Assembly: GCA_044361595.1 (NCBI GenBank)
Contig: JBIKIN010000014.1
Coordinates: 49,449 to 113,448, forward strand
Direction: 5' to 3'
Length of the DNA stretch: 64,000 nt
Origin: Pseudopedobacter sp044361595
GTDB taxonomy: Bacteria > Bacteroidota > Bacteroidia > Sphingobacteriales > Sphingobacteriaceae
In this document: in pieces, positions 7,980-15,998 of the stretch
How the letters are laid out: each line of letters starts with the position of its first letter
Numbering within the stretch: the stretch's first letter is position 1
Program-made: the position numbers and the translations under genes
Notes under the pieces: generated by a model
The model's input: the letters and a program-made list of their open reading frames with translations, nothing else
Database searches by the model: none
Told to the model about the DNA's origin: nothing

Positions 7980-10319
7980 TTATTTCTGCGCTTTTTGTGC
8001 TTCCTGCATTGGGTTACCACCAGTACTTGCGCCACGTATGGTTTGTTGTTGCTTAAACAACTCAAATTTTGTAGGTTCTAAACTACGTGGGAAGCTGTTA
8101 TTGTTTACATCAATGTCAGCAGTTTCCAAATAAGGGTCTAACTTAACAGATGCTACTTGCTTTGCTTTGGCAAACACTTTAGTTACCTTATTTTCGTTTT
8201 TACGCCAAATGTAAGCAGGTACACGGTCTATTTCTTTGCTGCCGTCGGTAAATGTCCACTCTATAATTAATGGCATTGGTAAACCGCCTTTGTTAGTAAA
8301 ATCCAATTCGTAAAAATTGGTTTTGCTATCATAAAGCTTCTTCTCATCGGCGCTTAAACTAGCGTAATACTTATTAAAGGTTTCTTTTTGGCTTTGGGTA
8401 ACTGCAAATCTATCCCATTTATTGTAAAAATCTTCTAATTCAGGATCTGCTTCTATCGCAAATTTTATTCCCTCCTTTTTATTACGCTCTCTGCTGATGA
8501 TATAGTTATTTTCTTCGTAAGCTTTGCGCTTAAAGGCATTCTCAATTTCTGGGTTTTTAGTATCTAACTGATAGTAAGTTAAGTTATCAATAGAGATATC
8601 AACGGCATCAGTTCCGTAGAACCAGCCTCTCCAAAACCAATCTAAATCCACCGCACTAGCGTCTTCCATGGTTCTAAATAAATCGGCTGGAGTAGGGTGT
8701 TTAAATGCCCATCTTCTAGCGTATTCTTTAAACGCATAATCAAATAATTCACGCCCCATAATGGTTTCGCGTAAAATATTTAATCCTGTTGCTGGTTTAG
8801 CGTAAGCGTTTGGACCAAAACCTATGATATTTTCTGAGTTTGTCATAATTGGCTCCAATTGATCTTTTGGAAGCTTCATATAATCTACAATTAAATGAGC
8901 CGGACCACGACGAGAAGGATAATTGTTATCAAACTCCTGCTCGGCCAAGTATTGGCAAAACGTATTTAAACCTTCGTCCATCCAAGACCATTGGCGCTCG
9001 TCAGAATTTACAATCATTGGGAAAAAGTTATGCCCTACCTCATGAGTAATTACTCCAATCATCCCGTATTTGGTAGCTTCGGAATATGTTCCGTCTTTTT
9101 CTGTACGGCCATAGTTAAAGCAAATCATTGGGTACTCCATTCCATTACTTGCTTCTACAGAAATTGCAACCGGGTAAGGATAATTAATGGTATGCTTAGA
9201 GTAAACCTTAAGTGTATTGGCTACTACTTTGGTAGAATATTTACGGTACAAACCATAAGCCTCTGGACCGTAATACGACATGGCCATTGGCGTTTTACCT
9301 TCTACATCCACCTTCATGGCATCCCAAACTAAACGACGAGAACTTACAAAAGCAAAATCACGAACATTATTGGCTTGATAAATCCATGTTTTTTTAGCGG
9401 TAGATTTAGATTTCATGGCATTCTTAGCTTCTTCTAAAGTTACCACTTCAACAGGTTCTGATGCGCTTTGTGCTTGTTTCCATCTGTTTAGCTGCGCTGA
9501 TGTTAAAACAGAGGAATAATTTTGACATTCGCCAGTTGCACCAATAATATGATCTGCAGGAACGGTAATGCTTACTTTATAATCGCCAAAGGCTAAAGCA
9601 AACTCTCCCCTACCAGTAAATTGTTTGTTTTGCCAGCCTTGAAAATCGGAGTAAACGGCCATACGAGGGAACCATTGAGCAATGGTGTATAAATAGTTAT
9701 CATCTTCGGCAAAGTACTCATAACCACCACGTCCGCCTACGGTTGTACGGTCGGTTATTTTATAATTCCAATTTATCTTAAAAGAATATTTACCTCCCGG
9801 CATCAGGGTTTTAGGTAAATCTATACGCATCATGGTTTGGTTGATGGTATATTTTAATGGTGTTCCGACTGCATCGGTAACTTTTAGAATATTTACTCCA
9901 TAATCATTTGGTCCGCCAATAATTCCGTTCAACTGGCCAATACTCATGCGGGTATTCATTTTGCTGCCATCAAAAACCTGATTATCGCTGGTGGCTTTAT
10001 GTTCGTTTTCGTCTAGTTGTAACCACAAATATGTTAATGGATCGGGCGAATTATTGGTGTAAGTAATGGTCTCAGATCCTGTTAAACGTTGTGCTTTTTC
10101 ATCAATTTCGGCATTAATTACATAGTCTGCCTTTTGTTGCCAATACGCTGGACCTGGTGCGCCAGATGCAGAACGGTACATGTTAGGGTCACGAATAATG
10201 GTTTCTAACTGCTCGAATTTATTGCCATGGTTAGAACCTGGATTATTTTGCTGAAACTGTGCAAATGCAGCGCTGCAAACTCCAAAGCTTAGGATAAAGG
10301 GGATAAATTTATATTTCAT
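7980..10319 (-). CDS. M1 family zinc metallopeptidase
   Basis: 779 aa, an exported aminopeptidase-like metalloenzyme. The start at 10319 is chosen because it gives a clean signal peptide (MKYKFIPFILSFGVCSAAFAQ). The in-frame extension to 10376 is encoded by a 7-bp repeat array and is unlikely to be translated. The catalytic domain shows HEVGH (about 426-430) and the third zinc ligand Glu 19 residues after the last His (WSWMDEGLN), the HExxH-x18-E signature of M1. The exopeptidase loop GAMEN is replaced by NGMEYPM (about 392), as in many Bacteroidota M1 proteins. It is followed by a terminator and looks monocistronic. Likely periplasmic peptide degradation. Confidence 0.92.
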   Translation of the reverse strand: MKYKFIPFILSFGVCSAAFAQFQQNNPGSNHGNKFEQLETIIRDPNMYRSASGAPGPAYWQQKADYVINAEIDEKAQRLTGSETITYTNNSPDPLTYLWLQLDENEHKATSDNQVFDGSKMNTRMSIGQLNGIIGGPNDYGVNILKVTDAVGTPLKYTINQTMMRIDLPKTLMPGGKYSFKINWNYKITDRTTVGGRGGYEYFAEDDNYLYTIAQWFPRMAVYSDFQGWQNKQFTGRGEFALAFGDYKVSITVPADHIIGATGECQNYSSVLTSAQLNRWKQAQSASEPVEVVTLEEAKNAMKSKSTAKKTWIYQANNVRDFAFVSSRRLVWDAMKVDVEGKTPMAMSYYGPEAYGLYRKYSTKVVANTLKVYSKHTINYPYPVAISVEASNGMEYPMICFNYGRTEKDGTYSEATKYGMIGVITHEVGHNFFPMIVNSDERQWSWMDEGLNTFCQYLAEQEFDNNYPSRRGPAHLIVDYMKLPKDQLEPIMTNSENIIGFGPNAYAKPATGLNILRETIMGRELFDYAFKEYARRWAFKHPTPADLFRTMEDASAVDLDWFWRGWFYGTDAVDISIDNLTYYQLDTKNPEIENAFKRKAYEENNYIISRERNKKEGIKFAIEADPELEDFYNKWDRFAVTQSQKETFNKYYASLSADEKKLYDSKTNFYELDFTNKGGLPMPLIIEWTFTDGSKEIDRVPAYIWRKNENKVTKVFAKAKQVASVKLDPYLETADIDVNNNSFPRSLEPTKFELFKQQQTIRGASTGGNPMQEAQKAQK

Positions 10320-10330
10320 TTTTTTATTGA

Positions 10331-10400
10331 GATATGAGTATTCTTGTTTAGGATATGAGAATTGAGAACTTTGCATTTTAATTTAAACTTTCTACTTTAA
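10331..10400. repeat. Heptamer array (GATATGA type) with short inverted arm
   Basis: Six 7-bp words at 10331-10372, including GATATGA twice and GAATTGA, are followed by an oppositely oriented arm around 10385-10398 (ACTTTCT, ACTTTAA). It fills the space directly upstream of the M1 peptidase start and creates a spurious in-frame N-terminal extension of that gene. Confidence 0.65.
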
Positions 10401-10407
10401 TCTTATT

Positions 10408-10505
10408 TCGGCGTGTCCCTCATGAAAAATTCAGGTCGGGCTTTTTGTTCATACTCCACAAGGCCTTATTCACAGGCCGGTATCCACTTCAATCCCTCAC
10501 GTAAA
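10408..10505. repeat. Dispersed repeat, GGGCGTT/AACG family (copy 3, degenerate end)
   Basis: It shares several blocks with the copy at 39470-39568: GGGCTTT, GTTCATACT, CAAGGC, TTATTCAC, GGCCGGTATCCACTTC and AATCCCT, in the same order and orientation. The left end is altered (CGGCGTGTC in place of GGGCGTT). It is non-coding, in the gap between the M1 peptidase and the HupE-like gene. Confidence 0.65.
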
Positions 10506-10555
10506 ACCAATATTGATGGTTATTTTTTAAGATAATCCTAAGGTTATCCCTATGT

Positions 10556-10606
10556 GTTAACAATTAAACAAATGACTAATCAACCAACAAACCATTAACT
10601 AATCAA
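10556..10606. repeat. Probable heptamer array (GTTTGTT/GATTAGT type)
   Basis: On the minus strand the words TTGATTA, GTTAATG, GTTTGTT and GGTTGAT recur at a 7-bp spacing. The array ends exactly against the TAG stop codon of the HupE-like gene (10607-10609). The words resemble those at 53728-53769. The low-complexity composition makes this one less certain than the others. Confidence 0.4.
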
Positions 10607-11185
10607 CTAAAAAGGCCATCTTTCAATTGCCATCATTAACGCAATACCAAAAATTGCTGAAGAAAGGAATAAATTCCACTCTCTTTTATTCACTCGCACT
10701 ATCTGTGTTAAAACAAAGGCAACAATCAACACCGAAAATACAATAATTATTTGTCCAAATTCTAATCCTAGGTTAAAAGCAAGTAGCTCTGCAACAACAT
10801 TGTTGCTTTTTCCTAATAAACTCTTTAAATAATTAGAAAAACCTATTCCGTGGATTAATCCAAAGAGTAAAGCCATAAAATAAACGGGGTTTGTCTTACG
10901 TTTAAAATTTCTTTTGCCTAAAATATTGGTAAATGCCGTAATAATAATGGTAATAGGAATTAAAAATTCTATCCATTTAGAAGGAATAATAATCTGATTA
11001 AAAACGCTTAAGGCTAAAGTGATAGAATGCCCAATGGTAAAAGCAGTAACTAAAATTAAAATCCGTTTCCAGTCAGAAATTGCATAAACACCACACAAAG
11101 CGGCAACAAATAAAATATGGTCGTACCCTTGCCAATTTAAAATGTGTTGCCAACCCAATTCAAGATAAATAAGGAAATCTTGCAT
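10607..11185 (-). CDS. HupE/UreJ-like membrane protein
   Basis: 192 aa with about six or seven hydrophobic segments. The start is taken as the ATG at 11185; a TTG directly upstream is less likely. The pattern GYDHILFVAALCGVYA near residue 20, the later helix with GHSITLALS and the segment FGLIHGIGFSNYL resemble the HupE/UreJ family, whose members take part in nickel or other metal handling. The intra-membrane His and Asp residues are those expected for metal movement. The neighbouring divergent gene (11231) encodes a DUF6702-type protein, a frequent partner in Bacteroidota as far as I recall. The metal is unknown. Confidence 0.75.
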   Translation of the reverse strand: MQDFLIYLELGWQHILNWQGYDHILFVAALCGVYAISDWKRILILVTAFTIGHSITLALSVFNQIIIPSKWIEFLIPITIIITAFTNILGKRNFKRKTNPVYFMALLFGLIHGIGFSNYLKSLLGKSNNVVAELLAFNLGLEFGQIIIVFSVLIVAFVLTQIVRVNKREWNLFLSSAIFGIALMMAIERWPF

Positions 11186-11230
11186 CAAAATAATTTATAG
11201 CTTTGGTGTGTAATCTGCAAATTATTAATT

Positions 11231-11704
11231 ATGCCTCAATTAATTCTTTTTTTATTCACTTTTCTGCATCCTTTCTATGTAAGTGTTACAGATATTAATC
11301 ATAATGCAAAAACCAAAAGCTTAGAAATTAGCTCAAAAATTTTCTTTGATGATTTAGAAAGCGACATAGAAAAAGAGAATAATTTGCGTATTGATATTTT
11401 AAAATCTCAAAACAAGGAGCTTATCAATGATTTAATTGCTAAATATTTAAAAAAGCATATTCAAATAAAAGTTAACGGTAAAATAAGCCCCTTAAAATAT
11501 ATTGGTTACGAAATACAAGAGGAAGCTATTTGGTGCTATTTGGAGGCTAGTAATATTAGTAAAGTTAGCACTATAGAAATTGATAATCATGTGCTTTACA
11601 ACCTACATAAAGAACAAATTAATATGTTGAATGTGACGGTTAATGGAAAACGCCAAAGCATAAAATTGGATAATCCGGTTAGTAAGGCAGTGATGAAGTT
11701 TTAG
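11231..11704 (+). CDS. DUF6702-like exported protein
   Basis: 157 aa. The N-terminus MPQLILFLFTFLHPFYVSVTDI is a signal peptide followed by the HPFYVS motif typical of this group. The rest is a mixed alpha/beta domain of unknown function containing NVTVNGKRQSIKLD near the end. It starts 45 bp from, and divergent to, the HupE/UreJ-like gene, which suggests a shared regulatory region and linked function. Its stop codon overlaps by 4 bp the 3' end of the convergent, inactivated toxin gene at 11701-11994. Confidence 0.65.
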   Translation: MPQLILFLFTFLHPFYVSVTDINHNAKTKSLEISSKIFFDDLESDIEKENNLRIDILKSQNKELINDLIAKYLKKHIQIKVNGKISPLKYIGYEIQEEAIWCYLEASNISKVSTIEIDNHVLYNLHKEQINMLNVTVNGKRQSIKLDNPVSKAVMKF

Positions 11705-11994
11705 AGCTTTAGTTTGTTAGGATTTCCCCTATTATCCCATAAAAATAAAATTTCTATTTTATTTGATTTAAGTTTATAAAACAGACTGACCTGTTTAAAT
11801 AGCACACATTTGCAAGTATCGCTTTGTTTTGAATAAGGATATAATTTGGGGTAATTCTATATCAGATTTACAGCTTCTTCCGTTCGATAAATAAAAAGCT
11901 CGATTTCTTTATTCGTCCAATTTTCTTCAAGGTAGCTTAGTATTTGAAAATAGCTTAACTTGGCTCTTGGAGACCATTTTACATCAATTAGCAT
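11701..11994 (-). pseudogene. RelE/ParE-family toxin gene with in-frame amber stop
   Basis: The reading frame begins at ATG 11994 and overlaps the antitoxin stop codon (ATGCTAA). It encodes MLIDVKWSPRAKLSYFQILS and continues for 45 codons to a TAG at 11857-11859. The same frame then stays open for 51 more codons, reading NYPKLYPYSKQSD, CVLFKQVSLFYKL and WDNRGNPNKLKL. Both halves match the RelE/ParE toxin fold, including the Y-K-L and W-D-N-R end motifs. The simplest reading is a single nonsense substitution (CAG or AAG to TAG) in a full-length 97-residue toxin, not a frameshift. Stop readthrough cannot be excluded but is unlikely. Confidence 0.8.
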
Positions 11995-12230
11995 TTATTT
12001 TTTAAGAAACGATTTTTAGCTTCTTGCATAACTTCAGAATGAGTAGAAATATGCTCACCTATCGAATGTTCGTCCGAAGATAAGTTTATTTCATTTTGTA
12101 CATCTTTAGGTAAATCAACCCAAAAATCCGATTTCGACATTCCAATCAAAGATTTTATTTCATTTAAAAGTACATCGTCATCACTTTTAATGATCCTATC
12201 TGCAATTTCATGTTTTAAAGAGATATCCAT
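11988..12230 (-). CDS. Antitoxin of a ParD-like / addiction-module type
   Basis: 80 aa, intact. The N-terminal half (ADRIIKSDDDVLLNEIKSLIG) is helical. The C-terminal half with KDVQNEINLSSDEHSIGEHI and SHSEVMQEAKNRFL-like wording (THSEVMQEAKNRFLKNK) is the toxin-wrapping region seen in Bacteroidota addiction-module proteins. It overlaps the downstream toxin frame by 7 bp, the usual translational coupling. The toxin carries an internal stop, so this is now probably an orphan antitoxin. Confidence 0.75.
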   Translation of the reverse strand: MDISLKHEIADRIIKSDDDVLLNEIKSLIGMSKSDFWVDLPKDVQNEINLSSDEHSIGEHISTHSEVMQEAKNRFLKNKC

Positions 12231-12275
12231 TTTAATTCAGTTTATTTTAAAATTAAGATTATTTCTTAACAAAAA

Positions 12276-12298
12276 AAAGTCTCCTTTCGAGAGACTTT
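12276..12298 (-). terminator. Rho-independent terminator of the lipoprotein gene
   Basis: A 7-8 bp stem, AAGTCTC (12277-12283) with GAGACTT (12291-12297), is followed on the minus strand by eight T. It lies about 67 bp past the stop of the 12365-13405 gene. Confidence 0.75.
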
Positions 12299-12364
12299 TT
12301 TACTGATAATTTTTAAACTTTACTAGCCTAATGAACTCATTCAACTTAATGAACCGAAAAGCCT

Positions 12365-13405
12365 TTACTGATACTGAATATAAATTGGTTTAGGAGTCAA
12401 CTTCATCAAATCAGAAGGGGTCATCATTACGTTTGGCGCTCTTTTTAAATCGTTTTTATAAAATAACTTAAAGCCTACAAACTGTACAGGTTCTTTGTAT
12501 AAATGGTTGCGGTAAGTACCTTTTTTCAATTCAGGTTCGCCCCAGCCATCCATATCCATCACAATTTGAGTTTCCTTTCTCAGTTTAATGTTTTTATAAT
12601 TGGTAACCATGCCCTGCGTAAAACGGTGTACTACTAAAATTTTAGCAGGCAAATTATTCTCTTTAACCAATTTGGCTAAATATTCTGTAGCATAATTAAT
12701 ATCGGCAGCATCATAAGTACCTATTTTTTTTCCAGGTACTTTTCCGCTAGGCGCCATGGCAAATTCTGGATCTATACCTAAATGCACATGAGGCATTTTT
12801 AGATACTTCTCTAATCTAGGTAGCTCGGCTCTTAAATTACTCAAGGCGACTTGTACATCTAAAAACACAATAGCATTATGCATTTTTGCAATTGTTAATG
12901 CAGAATCAATCTGCTTATCCGGCATTCTATTAATGTATTTACCATCTTTACCTGGTGTTCCACTTGCTACGGTTGCAATATAATGTACTGCAGGAATAGA
13001 CTTAATTAAGGTATCGGCTTTATTCCATTTATCAACTTCTTTTAATAGCATACTCCACATTTGTTTTGGAGCATATTCGCCCAAAGCACCCATTTTTTTA
13101 GAGTATAAATTACCGTAATAAGCTACAATTCTGTTATAAGGTAAAATTGCTCCATTAATTGGCACCACATCATTTTTAACTGGCCATTTGCCGGTAGTAT
13201 CGCCATTTGCTAAATACTTTTGTAATTTAAAATATTGAGCAGAATCTACAGGCTTTAAAGTTTCTTCTTGTAGCGCATCTGAAGCTACTTTTGTAGTATC
13301 TCCAGATTTACTATTGGTTTTTGCCTTAGAATCTGAACCACTGCAAGCAGAAAAAGTTACCAACAACACCGCTAATTGAGGTAAAATGAATATGTTTTTG
13401 AGCAT
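12365..13405 (-). CDS. Lipoprotein of unknown function, possible TIM-barrel domain
   Basis: 346 aa. The lipoprotein signal peptide ends at TFSACSG (Cys21), followed by a Ser/Lys/Thr-rich linker to about residue 55. The main domain alternates strand-like segments ending in charged residues (VHYIATVA, AIVFLDVQVALS, HVHLGIDPEFAM, KILVVHRFTQ, IVMDMDGWGE, VGFKLFY), which suggests a TIM barrel and perhaps a hydrolase. Asp/Glu residues sit at strand ends (DPEF, DMDGWGEPE). I cannot assign a named family or substrate. It is monocistronic with a strong terminator downstream. Confidence 0.6.
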   Translation of the reverse strand: MLKNIFILPQLAVLLVTFSACSGSDSKAKTNSKSGDTTKVASDALQEETLKPVDSAQYFKLQKYLANGDTTGKWPVKNDVVPINGAILPYNRIVAYYGNLYSKKMGALGEYAPKQMWSMLLKEVDKWNKADTLIKSIPAVHYIATVASGTPGKDGKYINRMPDKQIDSALTIAKMHNAIVFLDVQVALSNLRAELPRLEKYLKMPHVHLGIDPEFAMAPSGKVPGKKIGTYDAADINYATEYLAKLVKENNLPAKILVVHRFTQGMVTNYKNIKLRKETQIVMDMDGWGEPELKKGTYRNHLYKEPVQFVGFKLFYKNDLKRAPNVMMTPSDLMKLTPKPIYIQYQ

Positions 13406-13474
13406 AATTAATTTTTTAAATAATGGTTGAAAGTAAGCTTAAGATTTAATGTTGCTTTAAAAAGATTTCAACAA

Positions 13475-14365
13475 TTAAACAGAGCTAAATTTTCCAAAAA
13501 CTCCTAAGGGTAAATTAATTCCACTTTTAGCTTTTAGGTATAACTCGCCAATATTCAAATTCTGAACTTTTGGATAAGCTCCTCTAATTAAGTTTTCTAC
13601 AATAATAGAAGAGAAACCTAGAGAATAAGTATTTAAAATTAGAAAATGCTCCTCGGCGTCAAGTAGTTGGACCACATCACGCATCATTTCTTTAATTAAA
13701 TCTTCTAGCTTCCATTTTTCGCCTTTTGGTCCGTGACCATAAGCCGGAGGATCAAGAATAATTCCGTTGTAAGTTTTACCTCGCTTCAATTCTCTTTGAA
13801 CAAACTTTAGAGCATCTTCAACCACCCACCTAATATCCTTTAAGTTAGAACTCTCTTGATTTTCGTTTGCCCAGCTCACCACTTGTTTAATAGAATCTAC
13901 ATGTGTGGTATCTGCACCTGCTGCCTTAGCAATTAAGGAAGCACCACCTGTGTAGGCAAACAAATTTAAAATTCTTGGATTGGGTGTTTTAAAAGCATTA
14001 ACCTTTTCTGATATAAAATCCCAGTTAACCGCTTGTTCTGGAAAAATACCAACATGCTTAAATGACGTTAAAGCTAACCTAAAACGTATAGCAACATCTT
14101 TATTTTTATAATCTATATACCATCTATCCGGAGTTTTTAGATTTTTCTTTACCCACTCGCCAGATGTTGCTGATTTACCTTTAAACTTAATATGATGTAA
14201 TTTCTGCCACTCACTATCTGGCCAAAGCTTACTCCAAACCGCCTGTGGCTCTGGTCTTATTAAAATCAAATCCCCAAATCGCTCTAATTTTTCAAAATCT
14301 CCGCAATCTAAGAGTTCGTAATCTTTCCAATTTTGTGGTGTAAGGGATTGTATTTGAGGTTGCAT
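13475..14365 (-). CDS. Class I SAM-dependent methyltransferase (RlmI/RlmK-like)
   Basis: 296 aa. Residues about 110-290 form a Rossmann methyltransferase domain with the SAM-binding motif NLFAYTGGAS (134-143), the acidic residue of motif II after THVD (about 157), VVEDALKFV (about 181-189) and the catalytic-type motif DPPAYG (205-210). This arrangement is that of the RlmI/RlmK group of 23S rRNA cytosine/guanine methyltransferases. The N-terminal 100 residues replace the usual PUA domain and match the Bacteroidota group known only as SAM-dependent methyltransferases. The substrate is presumed to be RNA. It follows the MlaE/MlaF genes with a 72-bp gap that contains AT-rich 7-bp words. Confidence 0.8.
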   Translation of the reverse strand: MQPQIQSLTPQNWKDYELLDCGDFEKLERFGDLILIRPEPQAVWSKLWPDSEWQKLHHIKFKGKSATSGEWVKKNLKTPDRWYIDYKNKDVAIRFRLALTSFKHVGIFPEQAVNWDFISEKVNAFKTPNPRILNLFAYTGGASLIAKAAGADTTHVDSIKQVVSWANENQESSNLKDIRWVVEDALKFVQRELKRGKTYNGIILDPPAYGHGPKGEKWKLEDLIKEMMRDVVQLLDAEEHFLILNTYSLGFSSIIVENLIRGAYPKVQNLNIGELYLKAKSGINLPLGVFGKFSSV

Positions 14366-14377
14366 GCTTAATTAATA

Positions 14378-14433
14378 ATTGAGTTGTGAATGATTGAATT
14401 TTGAATATCTGAATTGACTAATCCCTAATGAAT
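14378..14433. repeat. Probable AT-rich heptamer array
   Basis: Eight 7-bp words with a recurring TGA or GAA (ATTGAGT, TGTGAAT, GATTGAA, TTTTGAA, TATCTGA, ATTGACT and others) fill the gap between the MlaF-type gene and the methyltransferase start. They end 4 bp before the TAG stop of the transporter gene. The period is weaker than in the arg and nuo arrays. Confidence 0.4.
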
Positions 14434-14437
14434 TCTA

Positions 14438-15187
14438 CTACTTCTTCAAAAGTGTTTCCATTAATTGAGTAGCAAAAACAAACTCGTTTAATTCCTTATT
14501 ATCTGTCTTTGTAATTTCTTTATGAGAGCCCTCCCACCATTTTTGTCCTTGGTGTAAAAATATAATATGTTCTCCAATACTCATTACAGAATTCATATCG
14601 TGGGTAACCACCACTGTTGTAATACCGTACTCTTCAGTAATTTCTCGTACCAGCTCATCTATCATAATAGAACTTTTAGGATCTAATCCCGAGTTAGGCT
14701 CATCACAAAATAAGTATTTAGGCTGCATGGCAATTGCCCTAGCAATTCCTACCCTCTTCATCATACCGCCCGAAAGTTCGGCTGGGAATAAATCATTTTT
14801 ACCTGCTAGATTTACTCGTTCTAACACAAAATTTACACGTTCTAGTTTTTCTGCTTTAGATTGAGTGGTAAACATATCTAATGGAAATCTGATGTTTTTT
14901 TCAACCGTCATAGAATCAAATAAAGCAGATCCCTGAAAAAGCATCCCAATTTCTTTTCTAATTTCTATACGTTCTTGAGTGTCCATATTGGTAAAATCTC
15001 GACCATCAAAAATTACTTTACCACCATTTGGCTCGTGTAAACCAACCATATTTTTCATTAATGTTGTTTTACCAGATCCAGATCCGCCAATAATCAAAGT
15101 GGTTACACCTGGCTTAAAATCAGCAGTGATTCCTTTTAAGACTTCATTTTCGCCAAAACTTTTAAAAATATCTTTTACCTCTATCAT
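14438..15187 (-). CDS. ABC transporter ATP-binding protein, MlaF-like
   Basis: 249 aa, the nucleotide-binding subunit of a phospholipid-type (Mla/MCE) ABC transporter. It shows Walker A GGSGSGKTT (34-42), Q-loop around FQGSALFDSMT (85-95), signature LSGGMMKR (138-145), Walker B YLFCDEPNSGLDP (158-170) and the H-loop His196. GSALFDSMTV and LSGGMMKRVGIARAIA are typical of MlaF rather than of importers. It overlaps the upstream permease by 4 bp (ATGA), indicating translational coupling. The MCE-domain (MlaD) subunit is not next to it in this window. Confidence 0.88.
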   Translation of the reverse strand: MIEVKDIFKSFGENEVLKGITADFKPGVTTLIIGGSGSGKTTLMKNMVGLHEPNGGKVIFDGRDFTNMDTQERIEIRKEIGMLFQGSALFDSMTVEKNIRFPLDMFTTQSKAEKLERVNFVLERVNLAGKNDLFPAELSGGMMKRVGIARAIAMQPKYLFCDEPNSGLDPKSSIMIDELVREITEEYGITTVVVTHDMNSVMSIGEHIIFLHQGQKWWEGSHKEITKTDNKELNEFVFATQLMETLLKK

Positions 15188-15918
15188 AATAAAAGTTGAG
15201 CAATTATATAATCAGAAACTAAAATGGAAATACAGCTTATAACTACTGCTTTGGTACTAGATTTACCTACACTAATTGCCCCGCCGGTGGTGTAATACCC
15301 CTGATAAGCAGAAACCGTAGTAATTAAATATGCAAATACTGTTGCCTTAACCATGGCAACAAAAATTGTAAACGGAATAAAATCTGTTGTTAATCCTTGT
15401 ATAAATTCTGCTGCTGTTACCGCACCAGACGCAACACCAGCTAAGTAACCCCCTGTAATACTTAAAAAAATAGAAACAACTACAAGCATAGGTATCATGA
15501 TAACACCTGCAATTAATTTTGGTAGAATCAAATATCCAGGTGTGTTAATTCCCATAATTTCTAACGCATCAATTTGTTCGGTAACACGCATTGTTCCAAT
15601 CTGCGAAGCAATACTACTGCCAACTTTACCAGCTAAAACCAAAGAACAAACCGTGGGCGAAAGCTCTAATATGGTAGAATCTCTAGTAATACCTCCAATT
15701 ATAGATTTTGGAATTAAATCGCTAACTAATTGAAATGCGGTTTGTACCGTTGTAACTGCGCCTATAAAAATAGAAATGATGCTCACAATACCTAAAGAAC
15801 CTAGGCCAATATCAACCATTTCTCTAAAAATCTCGTTTTTATAAATGCTAAATTTCTCTGGCCTCCTAAAAACTGCTTTTATTAAAAGTATATATTTTCC
15901 GAAATGATAAAATATCAT
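15184..15918 (-). CDS. ABC transporter permease, MlaE-like
   Basis: 244 aa, the inner-membrane permease of the same transporter. It shows the MlaE-family features: an N-terminal amphipathic stretch, five or so hydrophobic segments, and the conserved central block LAGKVGSSIASQIGTMRVTEQIDALEIMG in broken form (LAGKVGSSIASQIGTM then RVTEQIDALEIMG, about 115-145), with PTVCSLVLAG before it. Its TGA stop overlaps the MlaF-like start. It is divergent from the SDR gene at 15999 (80 bp between starts). It probably moves phospholipids between the membranes to keep outer-membrane lipid asymmetry. Confidence 0.88.
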   Translation of the reverse strand: MIFYHFGKYILLIKAVFRRPEKFSIYKNEIFREMVDIGLGSLGIVSIISIFIGAVTTVQTAFQLVSDLIPKSIIGGITRDSTILELSPTVCSLVLAGKVGSSIASQIGTMRVTEQIDALEIMGINTPGYLILPKLIAGVIMIPMLVVVSIFLSITGGYLAGVASGAVTAAEFIQGLTTDFIPFTIFVAMVKATVFAYLITTVSAYQGYYTTGGAISVGKSSTKAVVISCISILVSDYIIAQLLL

Positions 15919-15998
15919 AGTTGTAAATTTGTGTAAAATTAATCTTTTTTATCAATTGCAATTATTAAACCTATTTTACTCTAAAATTAAAAAACATC

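Noticed and set aside
10320..10376. N-terminal extension of the M1 peptidase gene (19 residues)
   Set aside because: These codons are made by a 7-bp repeat array, and the downstream ATG begins a proper signal peptide, so the extension is not taken as protein.
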